A stretch of DNA of 64,000 bases from Prochlorococcus sp. AG-424-E18 (GTDB taxonomy: Bacteria > Cyanobacteriota > Cyanobacteriia > PCC-6307 > Cyanobiaceae). This document shows, one piece after another, positions 50,145 through 59,778 of this stretch. The DNA lies in the NCBI GenBank assembly GCA_003210155.1, contig QCNC01000001.1, forward strand, positions 1-64,000, in the 5' to 3' direction. The notes below the pieces were generated by a model. It was given only the letters and a program-made list of their open reading frames with translations. It searched no databases and was not told the DNA's origin. The first letter of the stretch is position 1; each line of letters starts with the position of its first letter. The position numbers and the translations under genes are program-made.

Positions 50145-50876
50145 CTATGAATTCTCATTTGAACGATCCTCAAATTGCTGAGGTCTTCTACTAGCTTTCC
50201 TCTTAGGGCTAGCACCAACAGGGATGGTTTGTTCTTCTTTAGGGAGAACTTCACCTTTGAAAACCCAAACTTTAATGCCTAGAACACCGTAAGTTGTATT
50301 AGCTTCACGTGTTGCATAATCAATTTCAGCTCTCAAAGTATGTAATGGTACTCTACCTTCTCTAGTCCATTCAGTTCTAGCTATTTCGGCACCATTCAAC
50401 CTTCCCCCTACTTGAATTTTAAGACCTAAGACACCAGCTCTTTGAGCCCTTTGTAAGGCCATTCTTATAGTTCTTCTAAAGGCGACTCTTTTTTCTAGTT
50501 GTTGTGCAATATATTCAGCCAGTAAAAAAGCATCTGCATCTACGCGTTCAACTTCAACAACGTTTATTCTGACTTGCCTTGTTCTATCACCTATAGTTTT
50601 TTGAATGCCAGATCTTAATTCTTCAATACCACTTCCTTGTCTCCCAACTATAACTCCTGGTCTTGCTGTTTTTAATTCAAGTTCCAGTTGGTCAGCTTTT
50701 CTAGCTATTAAAATATCACTAATTCCTGCGGCTCCGTATTTTTTTTGTATGAAAGTACGAATTTTAAAATCTTCTTGGAGAAGAATTGGATATGTTTTAG
50801 AAGTAGCAAACCACTTGGAGCGATGCTCTTGTGTAATTCCTAATCTCAGTCCAGTAGGATGTATTTTGTGTCCCAT
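50145..50876 (-). CDS. rpsC: 30S ribosomal protein S3
   Basis: A 243-residue S3 with [21 protein letters not shown], the KH domain ([17 protein letters not shown]) and the C-terminal [13 protein letters not shown]-like end. S3 lines the mRNA entry with helicase activity. It overlaps rplV by one base. Confidence 0.98.
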   Translation of the reverse strand: MGHKIHPTGLRLGITQEHRSKWFATSKTYPILLQEDFKIRTFIQKKYGAAGISDILIARKADQLELELKTARPGVIVGRQGSGIEELRSGIQKTIGDRTRQVRINVVEVERVDADAFLLAEYIAQQLEKRVAFRRTIRMALQRAQRAGVLGLKIQVGGRLNGAEIARTEWTREGRVPLHTLRAEIDYATREANTTYGVLGIKVWVFKGEVLPKEEQTIPVGASPKRKASRRPQQFEDRSNENS

Positions 50877-51262
50877 TAGTTTTGTACCTCCGCATTAGTT
50901 TGGGTTGGAGCAGATTCTACAGAAATACTTATATGGCAAGTCTGTTTTTTAATTGAAAAAGCTCGACCTTGAGCTCTGGGCCTATACCTTTTCATGACAG
51001 GACCGCTATTAGCCCATGCAGAGGAAATCACTAGGGTAGATGGATCCATTCCAAGATTATGTTCTGCATTGGCAACTGCAGATCTTAGAACTTTAGTAAT
51101 AGGGTCTGTAGATCTGTAAGGCATAAATTCCAACATAATCAATGCATCTCTATAAGACCTACCCCTTATCTGATCCAAAACTCTTCTCACTTTAGAGGCT
51201 GAACCGCGAACATAATTCCCATGTGCAACGGCTGTTTTTTGTGCTTCAGGTGTTTTTGTCAT
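50876..51262 (-). CDS. rplV: 50S ribosomal protein L22
   Basis: A 128-residue L22 with [19 protein letters not shown] and the tunnel-loop region [17 protein letters not shown]. Overlaps rpsS by 4 bases. Confidence 0.98.
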
Positions 51263-51537
51263 GATTTTGCTCCTTTCTTATCTCTAATATGACCTCGGTA
51301 AGTGCGAGTAGGAGCAAATTCACCGAGTTTATGACCAATCATTTGTTCAGTAATAAATACTGGGATATGAGTCTTGCCATTATGTACAGCGATTGTGTGA
51401 CCGATCATTAAAGGTAAAATCGTAGAAGATCTTGACCAAGTTTTGATAACAGACTTGTCATTATCAGTATTTTGTTTTTCTACCTTCTTGAGCAAGCTAT
51501 CTGCTATAAAAGGTCCTTTTTTAAGTGAACGTCCCAT
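51259..51537 (-). CDS. rpsS: 30S ribosomal protein S19
   Basis: A 92-residue S19 starting [20 protein letters not shown], with [20 protein letters not shown] and [12 protein letters not shown]. It lies 37 bases after rplB. Confidence 0.98.
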
Positions 51538-51574
51538 GATTATGTAATAGAAATTGAAATGATAGATGAAGTAA

Positions 51575-52438
51575 TCAAGAGTCTCTTCCTCCTCTACTCC
51601 TTTTAGAAACTCGACGACGTCTTCGAACTACTAATTTATTACTTGGTTTGTTCTTTTTACGTGTCTTTAATCCAAGAGCCGGTTTACCCCAGGGAGTAAC
51701 TGGGCCTGCTCTACCAATTGGTGCTTTTCCCTCTCCTCCTCCATGTGGATGATCACATGGATTCATTACACTACCTCTTACTTGAGGCCTTCTTCCAAGC
51801 CATCTTCTTCTTCCTGCTTTACCTAAGCTAGTATTTCTTATTTCAGAATTACCAACTTCTCCTAGAGTTGCGTAGCATTCTTTTCTTACAAGTCTTACCT
51901 CGGTAGATGGGAGTTTTAAAGCAACATAATCTCCCTCTTTTGCCATAACTTGAGCACTAGCTCCTGCGGATCTAACCATTTGAGCACCCCTGCCCGCATA
52001 TAACTCAACACAATGAACACTAGATCCTAATGGCATTACAGAAAGTGGCATGGCATTTCCATCTTCAATTGGAACACTTTCTCCAGATATGACATTTTGT
52101 CCAACTTTTACTCCTGCTGGAGCGATAATATATCTTTTTTCTCCATCTTCGTAGAATAAAAGTGCCAACCTTGCGTTTCTATGAGGATCGTAGTGTATAG
52201 CTGCAACTTTAGCGTTAATATTTCTTTTATCTCTTCTAAAGTCGACTAATCTATATTGCCGTTTGTGACCACCTCCACGATGACGACAGGTAATAACTCC
52301 ACGATTATTCCTGCCTTTAACTCTATGTTTTGAAACTATTAGTGATCTTTCAGGTTTTGCACTTGTTATTTCACTAAAATCAGTAACTACTCTCTGTCTA
52401 GTGCCAGGTGTATAAGGTTTAAATTTACGAATTGCCAT
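51575..52438 (-). CDS. rplB: 50S ribosomal protein L2
   Basis: A 287-residue L2 with [20 protein letters not shown] and the conserved [14 protein letters not shown], which includes the histidine near the peptidyl transferase centre. The C-terminus is a basic [13 protein letters not shown] tail. Confidence 0.98.
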
Positions 52439-52450
52439 GATTAAAACTCC

Positions 52451-52753
52451 TTAAGATTCTGGAAAAAGTTGGATTTTGTCCCCTTCAGCAAGACGTACAA
52501 TAGCCTTCTTGACCTGAGAACGTTTACCGGAAAATTTCCCGACTCTTCTTGTTCTCCTAGGAGGATTCATAGTGTTAACTCCTATGACTTTAACACTGAA
52601 CAAAGCTTCAATAGCTGCCTTTATTTGAGGTTTTGCCGCCCTATGATCTACTTCAAAGGTATATTGGTTAAGATCCAGTGCGTTTGTAGCTTTTTCAGTA
52701 ATAACAGGCTTTCGTATTACATCGGCTAAACGAGAATCGAATAATTTACTCAT
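52451..52753 (-). CDS. rplW: 50S ribosomal protein L23
   Basis: A 100-residue L23 at the tunnel exit, the docking site for trigger factor and [18 protein letters not shown] and the [14 protein letters not shown]-like segment ([12 protein letters not shown]) are typical. Overlaps rplD by 4 bases. Confidence 0.97.
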   Translation of the reverse strand: MSKLFDSRLADVIRKPVITEKATNALDLNQYTFEVDHRAAKPQIKAAIEALFSVKVIGVNTMNPPRRTRRVGKFSGKRSQVKKAIVRLAEGDKIQLFPES

Positions 52754-53382
52754 GATGCATAAACCTCCTGAATTTTATTTATTGCTGATTGACCTATTAC
52801 CAACTTATTAGCATTGAGAATGTCAAATACATTCAATTGATCGGCGGCAATTAATTTTACTTTTTCAATATTGTTGATGGATTTTTTTATTACATCTGAC
52901 GGACTATCAAGAATAACCAAAACTTTTTCAGCTTTTTGTATACCTAATCGAGCAAGGCCATTGATGATATCGCTTGTTTTAGGTTGCTTTATAGTAGATC
53001 CAAAATCTTCAACAGCCTTCATATCAGATACTCTTGACATAAGTGCTGTTCTTAGAGCTAATCTACGTTCCTTACGATTCATATCCAAATTATAAGAACG
53101 TGGCTTCGGACCAAAGATAATTCCTCCCCCAGGTCTTAAGGGTGTCCTTATTGATCCTTGACGAGCTCTTCCTGTACCTTTCTGTTTATATGGTTTTCTA
53201 CCGCCCCCACGAACTTCAGATCTTGTCAAAGTTGATGCTGTCCCTTGTCTTTTATTTGCTAGCTGCCTAAGAACTGCTCTATGAATTAAGTCTGCCGAAG
53301 AAGTTTCTTTAGCAACTGCTAAATCAAGAGTAACTTTGCCTGCTTTTTTACCATCCCACTTAAGAGTTTCAAGAGTTGTCAT
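52750..53382 (-). CDS. rplD: 50S ribosomal protein L4
   Basis: A 210-residue L4 with the tunnel loop region [19 protein letters not shown]. An AAAGGAGGTG ribosome-binding site lies in the rplC 3' end, and the two genes overlap by 4 bases. In other bacteria L4 represses the S10 operon; no leader structure of that type was identified here. Confidence 0.97.
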   Translation of the reverse strand: MTTLETLKWDGKKAGKVTLDLAVAKETSSADLIHRAVLRQLANKRQGTASTLTRSEVRGGGRKPYKQKGTGRARQGSIRTPLRPGGGIIFGPKPRSYNLDMNRKERRLALRTALMSRVSDMKAVEDFGSTIKQPKTSDIINGLARLGIQKAEKVLVILDSPSDVIKKSINNIEKVKLIAADQLNVFDILNANKLVIGQSAINKIQEVYAS

Positions 53383-54032
53383 GATTTTTCACCTCCTTTT
53401 TTGCCAACAACATTATTTGGCTTTATGTTGACAATTGAGCCAGGCTTACCTGGTACAGAACCTTTCACTACAAGTAAATTTTTTTGATCATCAATTTTTA
53501 GAACTAACAAACCTTTCGTAGTTATCTGTTTTCCTCCATATCTTCCAGCCATTCTTTTCCCTGGATAAATTCTGCCAGGAGTTGTCCCTGCTCCTGTAGA
53601 TCCAGGTAACCTATGATTCTTTGAACCATGGCTCATAGGACCTCTGCTAAAACCATGTCTTTTTTGGTAACCAGCAAAACCCCTACCCATAGATTTCCCA
53701 CTGATATCAACTTTTTGGCCAACCTCAAAGTTTTTTACAGTTATTTGATTTCCGATTTCATAAGATGAAGTTTCTTCAACCCTATATTCTTTTAAATGCT
53801 TTAAAAGTTCTTCACCTGATTTCAACAAATGTCCTTTTTCAGGTTTGCTTATATGCTTAACCGTGGACAAGCCATAACCTATCTGAACAGCAGTATAACC
53901 ATCCAAAGCTGTAGTTTTCAATTGAGTAACACGGCAAGGACCTGCCTCAATAAGAGTCACGGGTACAGCATTACCTTTGTCGTCGAAAAGTTGGGACATG
54001 CCCAATTTCTTTCCTAAAATTCCTATAGACAT
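53379..54032 (-). CDS. rplC: 50S ribosomal protein L3
   Basis: A 217-residue L3 starting [20 protein letters not shown], with [20 protein letters not shown] reaching toward the peptidyl transferase centre. It is the first gene of the minus-strand S10-spc-alpha run, as rpsJ is in the str cluster. The promoter should lie in the 279-base gap shared with ndhN. Confidence 0.98.
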   Translation of the reverse strand: MSIGILGKKLGMSQLFDDKGNAVPVTLIEAGPCRVTQLKTTALDGYTAVQIGYGLSTVKHISKPEKGHLLKSGEELLKHLKEYRVEETSSYEIGNQITVKNFEVGQKVDISGKSMGRGFAGYQKRHGFSRGPMSHGSKNHRLPGSTGAGTTPGRIYPGKRMAGRYGGKQITTKGLLVLKIDDQKNLLVVKGSVPGKPGSIVNIKPNNVVGKKGGEKS

Positions 54033-54311
54033 AAGACTAAATTAGGCTAGCTCGTAATGATTTTTCCATTATCTAAACCTTTCAGTTATTAAGGTGAAGT
54101 TAATAAAAAAACAATTAATAAGGCTGAGACTTATCTGAAAAATCGATAGTTTCTCTTGGGATAAACCCACCTGAATTTTTTAACGAAACGCTAAAAATTG
54201 TGAAATTTTGTAGAGGCTCGGCTAGCTTGCGAGCTTAAAAATTCACTGAGTTACAATTGTACATCATCAAGTACCATAAAATAAAATAAAATAATAATAA
54301 AGGGAATTTTT

Positions 54312-54788
54312 ATGCCATTACTTCTCACAGGAAAAAAGTTTCATAACGATTTAAAAGCTTACAAATGTCTTGCAATCTTTGCTCCTCTTGAAGGTGGTTA
54401 TGAAACTCGTCTTTTGAGAAGAATGAGGGCCAAGGGCTTTAAAACACTCATAACCTCAGCAAGAGGCCTAGGAGATCCAGAAGTCTTTTTGCTCAAATTG
54501 CATGGCGTTAGACCACCTCACCTCGGTCATCAAAGTGTCGGAAGAAACGGAGCACTCGGAGAAGTTCAACAAGTAATCCCACAAGCTTCTGAGTTGTTTA
54601 ATGAAAATGATAAAAATAAATTACTTTGGTTATTAGAAGGTCAAGTATTGTCTCAATCTGAATTAGAGAGCATAATAGAAATTTGTACTAATGATAACAA
54701 ACTAACAATTGTTGTTGAAATGGGTGGTTCAAGAAAACTTGAATGGAAACCTTTAAGTGAGTATATTTTGGATGAATTTGAAAGTTAA
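54312..54788 (+). CDS. ndhN: NAD(P)H-quinone oxidoreductase subunit N
   Basis: The 158-residue oxygenic-photosynthesis-specific subunit of NDH-1 stabilises the hydrophilic arm and ferredoxin-dependent cyclic electron flow. Segments [38 protein letters not shown] and [20 protein letters not shown] match the family. It is divergent from rplC. Confidence 0.95.
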   Translation: MPLLLTGKKFHNDLKAYKCLAIFAPLEGGYETRLLRRMRAKGFKTLITSARGLGDPEVFLLKLHGVRPPHLGHQSVGRNGALGEVQQVIPQASELFNENDKNKLLWLLEGQVLSQSELESIIEICTNDNKLTIVVEMGGSRKLEWKPLSEYILDEFES

Positions 54789-55039
54789 GTTGTTTTAAAG
54801 TAATTAAAGAAAAATTATGCAGCCCTTTTATTGAATTTGCTCACGCAAATAAAAAAGGACTCTATGAGCATCCTAAAAAATATTTATAGCAACCAAAAAA
54901 AAGTCAGAAATTTCTAAAATCATGAAATTCTAGATAAATCAAATAATATTTTTATTTTTCAAAACCTGCGCCTTGTTTATAAAAACTTTTATTTTATTGA
55001 TAGAAAAAAATCTTTTCATGTATTAAAATGATAGTTTAA

Positions 55040-55111
55040 TGGGCCGTCGCCAAGTGGTAAGGCATCGGGTTTTGGTCTCGACATTCCTAGGTTCGAATCC
55101 TAGCGGCCCAG
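55040..55111 (+). tRNA. tRNA-Gln (anticodon UUG)
   Basis: A 72-base gene without CCA. The acceptor TGGGCCG pairs with CGGCCCA, discriminator G follows, and the anticodon loop TTTTGGT gives UUG. The T arm CTAGG/TTCGAAT/CCTAG is perfect. A HAD gene begins about 14 bases later. Confidence 0.97.
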
Positions 55112-55124
55112 TTCTAATAATCAA

Positions 55125-55907
55125 TTGGTGTTTTCTCAAAAAATTTTTTTATTTGATTTTGATGGAGTAATAATCGATGGAATGCATGAATATTGGCATA
55201 GTTCCTTGCTGGCCTGCGAAAAATATTTAAATTCACCTTACATCTCTTCTGTGGATCAAAAACTTTATAAAAGAGTACCAAATTCTTTCAAAGAAATCAG
55301 GCCTTGGGTTAAGTATGGTTGGGAAATGATTCTAATTGTTCACGAAATTATAAAAACAGAAAATCCATTAAAAAATCATAATCAAGAGGATTTCATTAAT
55401 AATTATCATCAAAATTGCCAAAGAATACTAAATGAAAATTCCTGGATTTCCGAAGATTTACAAAAAATATTAGATAAGTCTCGCAAGTTCCAAATTGATA
55501 AAGATTTTAAATCATGGGTAAATTTACATAATCCATTTTTTGAAGTTATAAATTTTATGAAAGAATTAAATAAAAGAGAAATAAAAACTGGAATAATAAC
55601 AACAAAAGGGAAAATATTTGCAGAAAAAATTCTCAAACAATTAAATATTTTTCCAGAATTTATTTTTGGTTATGAATCTGGAACAAAAATAAAAATAGCT
55701 GAAAACCTTTCTCAAACTTATGAAATATTAGGTTTTATAGAAGATAGAAAAAAAACCCTAATCGATATTAAACAAAATTCAGAAACGTCGCATATTCCCT
55801 GCTTCCTGGCGGATTGGGGATATTTAAAAGAATCAGATAGATATAATTTAAGTAGTGAAATCAAATTATTAAAATTAGGTAACCTTGAGAAATTAGTTGC
55901 AATTTAA
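55125..55907 (+). CDS. HAD-superfamily hydrolase
   Basis: The 260-residue protein has motif I FDFDGVIIDGM (nucleophile Asp), a helical cap (about 25-135), motif II GIITTKG, a lysine near residue 200 and IGFIEDRKKTLIDI as motif IV. It resembles phosphoglycolate-phosphatase-like enzymes, but the substrate is unknown. It starts with TTG or the adjacent GTG just behind tRNA-Gln. Its end precedes the recA operator by 14 bases. Confidence 0.8.
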   Translation: MVFSQKIFLFDFDGVIIDGMHEYWHSSLLACEKYLNSPYISSVDQKLYKRVPNSFKEIRPWVKYGWEMILIVHEIIKTENPLKNHNQEDFINNYHQNCQRILNENSWISEDLQKILDKSRKFQIDKDFKSWVNLHNPFFEVINFMKELNKREIKTGIITTKGKIFAEKILKQLNIFPEFIFGYESGTKIKIAENLSQTYEILGFIEDRKKTLIDIKQNSETSHIPCFLADWGYLKESDRYNLSSEIKLLKLGNLEKLVAI

Positions 55908-55921
55908 AGATAATCAGCTAG

Positions 55922-55935
55922 AGTACAGATGTACT
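55922..55935. promoter_or_regulatory. LexA (SOS) operator upstream of recA
   Basis: AGTACAGATGTACT is a perfect 5+5 palindrome with a 4-base spacer and fits the published cyanobacterial LexA consensus RGTACNNNDGTWCB at every position. A TATAGT box (55935-55940) directly at its edge could be the recA -10, so bound LexA would block RNA polymerase. The start codon of recA is 84 bases downstream. Confidence 0.88.
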
Positions 55936-56019
55936 ATAGTTTGTATTTATGAAGTTTGGTTTAAATAAAAATTTCCAAATTTAGAATAATTACAAGAACT
56001 TTAACCGATAAATCAAACA

Positions 56020-57117
56020 ATGAGCCTTGAAGAAAAGAGAAAAACTGAATCAAAAGAAAAAGACAAGGCATTAAGTCTTGTCTTAGGTCAAATAGAAAGA
56101 AATTTTGGACGAGGTTCAATAATGAGACTTGGTGACGCCTCAAGAATGAAAGTAGAAACAATATCTACTGGAGCGCTCACATTAGATTTAGCATTAGGAG
56201 GAGGCTATCCAAAAGGAAGAGTAGTAGAAGTTTACGGACCAGAAAGTTCAGGAAAAACTACATTAACGCTTCACGCGATTGCGGAAGTCCAAAAAAATGG
56301 AGGAGTAGCTGCATTTGTAGATGCTGAGCATGCACTCGATCCAGTTTATGCGGCCTCTTTAGGTGTTGATGTTGAAAATTTGTTAGTTTCACAGCCAGAT
56401 ACTGGTGAAATGGCTCTAGAAATAGTTGACCAACTTATAAGATCGAGTGCGGTAGATCTTGTTGTTGTTGACTCGGTCGCAGCACTAACCCCAAGAGCCG
56501 AGATAGAAGGAGAGATGGGAGATCACGTAATTGGAAGCCAAGCAAGGCTAATGAGCCAAGCAATGAGGAAAATAACAGGAAATATTGGCAAATCTGGATG
56601 TACGGTAATATTCCTGAATCAATTACGCCTAAAAATTGGCGTTACATACGGCAATCCAGAAACAACCACTGGAGGTAATGCATTAAAATTTTATGCCTCA
56701 GTAAGACTTGATATCAGAAGAATTCAAACTCTTAAAAGAGGTACTGAGGAATATGGAATAAGAGCAAAAGTGAAAGTAGCAAAAAACAAAGTTGCACCAC
56801 CATTTAGAATTGCAGAATTTGATATTCTCTTTGGGAAAGGTATTAGTACAACAGGATGCTTATTAGATTTAGCAGAAGAGACTAATATCATCATAAGGAG
56901 AGGTGCTTGGTATAGTTATGAAGGAGAAAATATTGGACAAGGAAGAGATAATACAATTATTTGGCTTGATCAAAACTTAGAAATCAGGAATAAAGTAGAA
57001 TCTATAGTTAAAGAGAAATTAACAGAAGGAACTGAAGTCAGCTCTAATTCAATGAAAGCATTAAATAGCAGTCCTGCTAATACAATCGCTGTTAATGATA
57101 TAAAAACAGTAGCTTAG
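56020..57117 (+). CDS. recA: Recombinase RecA
   Basis: The 365-residue strand-exchange ATPase has Walker [10 protein letters not shown] (73-81), Walker [11 protein letters not shown], the L2-region [21 protein letters not shown] and a variable acidic-poor C-terminal tail. It catalyses homologous pairing and activates LexA self-cleavage. A LexA-type operator lies upstream, so it should be DNA-damage inducible. Confidence 0.98.
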   Translation: MSLEEKRKTESKEKDKALSLVLGQIERNFGRGSIMRLGDASRMKVETISTGALTLDLALGGGYPKGRVVEVYGPESSGKTTLTLHAIAEVQKNGGVAAFVDAEHALDPVYAASLGVDVENLLVSQPDTGEMALEIVDQLIRSSAVDLVVVDSVAALTPRAEIEGEMGDHVIGSQARLMSQAMRKITGNIGKSGCTVIFLNQLRLKIGVTYGNPETTTGGNALKFYASVRLDIRRIQTLKRGTEEYGIRAKVKVAKNKVAPPFRIAEFDILFGKGISTTGCLLDLAEETNIIIRRGAWYSYEGENIGQGRDNTIIWLDQNLEIRNKVESIVKEKLTEGTEVSSNSMKALNSSPANTIAVNDIKTVA

Positions 57118-57119
57118 AT

Positions 57120-57365
57120 TTATAAAGAATCAGCTAAAGTCCACCACCCAGCAGCAGGACCTATAAATCTCACTACAATCCATAAGATTACTAGCCCTCC
57201 GATTCCAAACCAACTGGCCTTAATACTTAATTTAATTAGTTTATCTCTTTGATTGATTGTAAAGGGAAGCCATTCAAATAATCTTGGAGACTCATTAATT
57301 TTAGGTTTAGTATTATTTTTTTTTGGAGGTAAACCAAGTGTTTTACGTCTTTTTGCTTCTCCCAT
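57120..57365 (-). CDS. DUF2839 small membrane protein
   Basis: An 81-residue cyanobacterial protein starting MGEAKRRKTLGLPPKK, the DUF2839 signature. A basic linker is followed by one transmembrane helix (about 50-68) and a short Trp-rich end (GPAAGWWTLADSL). Function unknown. It converges on recA with a 2-base gap and lies 29 bases after the DinG-like gene, so probably follows it on one transcript. Confidence 0.85.
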   Translation of the reverse strand: MGEAKRRKTLGLPPKKNNTKPKINESPRLFEWLPFTINQRDKLIKLSIKASWFGIGGLVILWIVVRFIGPAAGWWTLADSL

Positions 57366-57394
57366 ATTTCTTTAGTTATTTACGAAATCATAAC

Positions 57395-58843
57395 CTAATC
57401 AAAAGGTAGCATATAGTGAATTTGTTTTGAGGGTTGAATGTTTTGCAAAAGTAATCTTCCCCAGTTTCTTTTATTTGCTCTTCCATCTAGAATTATTAAC
57501 TTACCTGAATTTCTTCTTAAAGGAGAAATAGATCTTTCAAGTTTAATTCTAGCTTGAGGAAGAAAGAAGTCTCTAAACCAATCTTGAGAAAGCTTCTTTT
57601 TATGAGAGACAGTAATTGCATTAATGGGTTCCGACATATTCGGAATCGGAAGTAAAGGAATGATAATTTGTTCTGGAATTTGAATTAAATAAGAATTCAT
57701 AATCCACCAGTCAAAACTAGAGCAAAGGATTTCATTTCTTCCTGAGGGAATTGTCTCTAGCAATACTCTTTTCCCGTAAGTAGAAGCTAATTCTGTAGCA
57801 AGATTAGTTTTTAAATCAATATCATCAGACAACACTAAAGTTAAACCCTTTCTAAAAAGTATTAACTTTTTGCATTTGTCCAAGATTGAATTGGTAAAAA
57901 GAGGATTATTAGGAAGCAACTGTTTAGTGGGTATATATAAAGAAATCTTTTTCTCTTCAAAATTACTCTTAAAATTAATAACCAAGTCAATATCTAAACT
58001 ATGCTTTTTAAAATACATTTGGAAAAAATTATCTTTTCTCAATGCTGATAAAAAAACAAATTTATTATTTGAAAAAAATTCCTTAATTTGAAAAAGTTCA
58101 TCTATTGGCTGTAAATACAAATTCCAATCTAAATTTGTATCGTTTAACTTTACCCAGCATGCCCAACCTTGAGATAGTGCTTTGTTGACGCTTAAAAATT
58201 TATCAGAAAAAAAAGAATTTTCATGAAAAAAATTTGACAAGAAACTAATTTCTTTTTCTTCTAAACTGATATAACTATTTCCTAAGACCTTTCTCAAAAA
58301 GAACTTTTTCTTCAACGAATCATATACTTTTATAAATTTTTGATTGATTAATTCGAATTCTTTAAAATTTTTTGTCCAATCCTTTTTAAGTAAAGAAATC
58401 CTAAAATGATTTTTTAAATCCTGTTTTATATCCTCGATTCCTGAATAAACTATTCGATGATTTCTAAGATTACGAGAATTGGGATCATTAAGAAAGTTTT
58501 GGATAGTTATCAAGTGAACATGATGATTTGCAAAAATAAATTGATCATTTTTCAAAATAAAATTAAAACCTAGATTTTTCAATGAATCAATCTGAAATTG
58601 GCTTATAAATTGGATTTTTTCTTTAGATAAAATAAAAGTTGAATCCTCTTCCTTTAAAAATAAAGAAATCAAAATTGGAGGTAACCAATCATAGCTAGAG
58701 AAAATTTCTGAATTAATTAGATAGGTAGAATCATTTTCAATACATTTGGAAACTATCCTCCCAAAAGAATATATGTGCTCCCAATTAATACTTTGATCTC
58801 TCAAAAAATTTTTCAAATATTGATGACTTAAAATTTCAAGCAT
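57395..58843 (-). CDS. DinG-like helicase-related protein without recognisable Walker A
   Basis: The 482-residue protein ends with a stretch close to the DinG/XPD helicase motif VI region (FLPQARIKLERSISPLRRNSG, then KLIILDGRANKRNWGRLLLQ near residue 460). LVLSDDIDLKTNLATELA could match motif IV/V. However, no GxGKT Walker A loop or DEAH box is seen in the first 200 residues, which are rich in Phe, Asn and Lys. It may be a degenerate helicase acting as a scaffold or a fast-evolving ATPase. No Fe-S cysteine cluster is visible. Confidence 0.6.
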   Translation of the reverse strand: MLEILSHQYLKNFLRDQSINWEHIYSFGRIVSKCIENDSTYLINSEIFSSYDWLPPILISLFLKEEDSTFILSKEKIQFISQFQIDSLKNLGFNFILKNDQFIFANHHVHLITIQNFLNDPNSRNLRNHRIVYSGIEDIKQDLKNHFRISLLKKDWTKNFKEFELINQKFIKVYDSLKKKFFLRKVLGNSYISLEEKEISFLSNFFHENSFFSDKFLSVNKALSQGWACWVKLNDTNLDWNLYLQPIDELFQIKEFFSNNKFVFLSALRKDNFFQMYFKKHSLDIDLVINFKSNFEEKKISLYIPTKQLLPNNPLFTNSILDKCKKLILFRKGLTLVLSDDIDLKTNLATELASTYGKRVLLETIPSGRNEILCSSFDWWIMNSYLIQIPEQIIIPLLPIPNMSEPINAITVSHKKKLSQDWFRDFFLPQARIKLERSISPLRRNSGKLIILDGRANKRNWGRLLLQNIQPSKQIHYMLPFD

Positions 58844-58938
58844 TTATAATTAATTTAATTTCAAAAACATGCAAAATTTATGAACCTAATATACAAAAAA
58901 TTGGTATCAATAAAAGAGGGTCTTGAATTAATTAATTT

Positions 58939-59778
58939 ATGAAAATTGGAATAGTAGGATTAGGATTAATTGGTGGTTCTTTAGGATTAAAACTCCAAAG
59001 TCTAAATCATACAATTTATGGAATAGCCAATAATGAATTTAATGAAAAAAAAGCTAAGGATAAAAAACTTGCAAATTTTGTTAGCTGTGATCTGAGCTTA
59101 TTAAAAAAATGTGAGTTAATAATTTTGGCATTGCCTATCAAAGATTTGATCAGTCCGCCGCAACAATTACTAGCATCAATACCTCAGGAATCAATACTAA
59201 CTGATGTAGGGTCTGTAAAAGAACCAATTGTAAATACATGGGAAAATTCACATCCTCTATTTATTGGATCTCATCCAATGGCAGGCACAGAAAAAAAAGG
59301 AGTGGATTCAGGTTTTGAAGGTCTTTTTAAAAATGCAAAATGGATTATTACCCCAACACAAAATAGTGATTTAAATTCAGTCAGAACTATTTCCGAGCTC
59401 ATAAAATCAATGGGTTGTGAAATTTGCAAAGCTTCACCAAAAGAGCATGATGAAGCAGTATCTCTAATTTCTCATTTGCCTATATTTTTAGCTTCTGCCC
59501 TCATAGAAACTGCGCAAACAAAAAATAATCAATCTTTATTAGATCTCTCGCAAAAATTAGCTGCTACAGGATTTGCTGACACTTCGAGAGTTGGCGGAGG
59601 CAATGAACAACTAGGCCTAGATTTAGCTATTAATAATCAGATCAATGTTTTAAATTCCATAAATAATTTTAAAAATAAGCTGAATATACTGGAATCTCTT
59701 ATTAAAGAAAAAAATTGGGATTTACTTTCTAAAAAACTTGCTGAAGCAAAAGAACACAGACAAAATTTTATAAACTAA
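58939..59778 (+). CDS. tyrA: Prephenate/arogenate dehydrogenase
   Basis: The 279-residue enzyme makes 4-hydroxyphenylpyruvate or tyrosine. The NAD(P) loop GLGLIGGS (7-14), TDVGSVKEPIV, and GSHPMAGTEKKGVDSG with the catalytic His match the TyrA family. Cyanobacterial members usually prefer arogenate and NADP, but specificity cannot be read here. No ACT domain. It overlaps the convergent CrtD-like gene by 11 bases. Confidence 0.94.
   Translation: MKIGIVGLGLIGGSLGLKLQSLNHTIYGIANNEFNEKKAKDKKLANFVSCDLSLLKKCELIILALPIKDLISPPQQLLASIPQESILTDVGSVKEPIVNTWENSHPLFIGSHPMAGTEKKGVDSGFEGLFKNAKWIITPTQNSDLNSVRTISELIKSMGCEICKASPKEHDEAVSLISHLPIFLASALIETAQTKNNQSLLDLSQKLAATGFADTSRVGGGNEQLGLDLAINNQINVLNSINNFKNKLNILESLIKEKNWDLLSKKLAEAKEHRQNFIN

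Noticed and set aside
54033-54311. GCTCG/CGAGC hairpin between rplC and ndhN as a terminator
   Set aside because: The 5-bp stem is short and lies upstream of both divergent genes, where no transcript would end; left as unexplained intergenic DNA.
54789-55039. Small RNA between ndhN and tRNA-Gln
   Set aside because: ATTTGC/GCAAAT near 54835 forms a short stem, but there is no T run or promoter to support an independent RNA.
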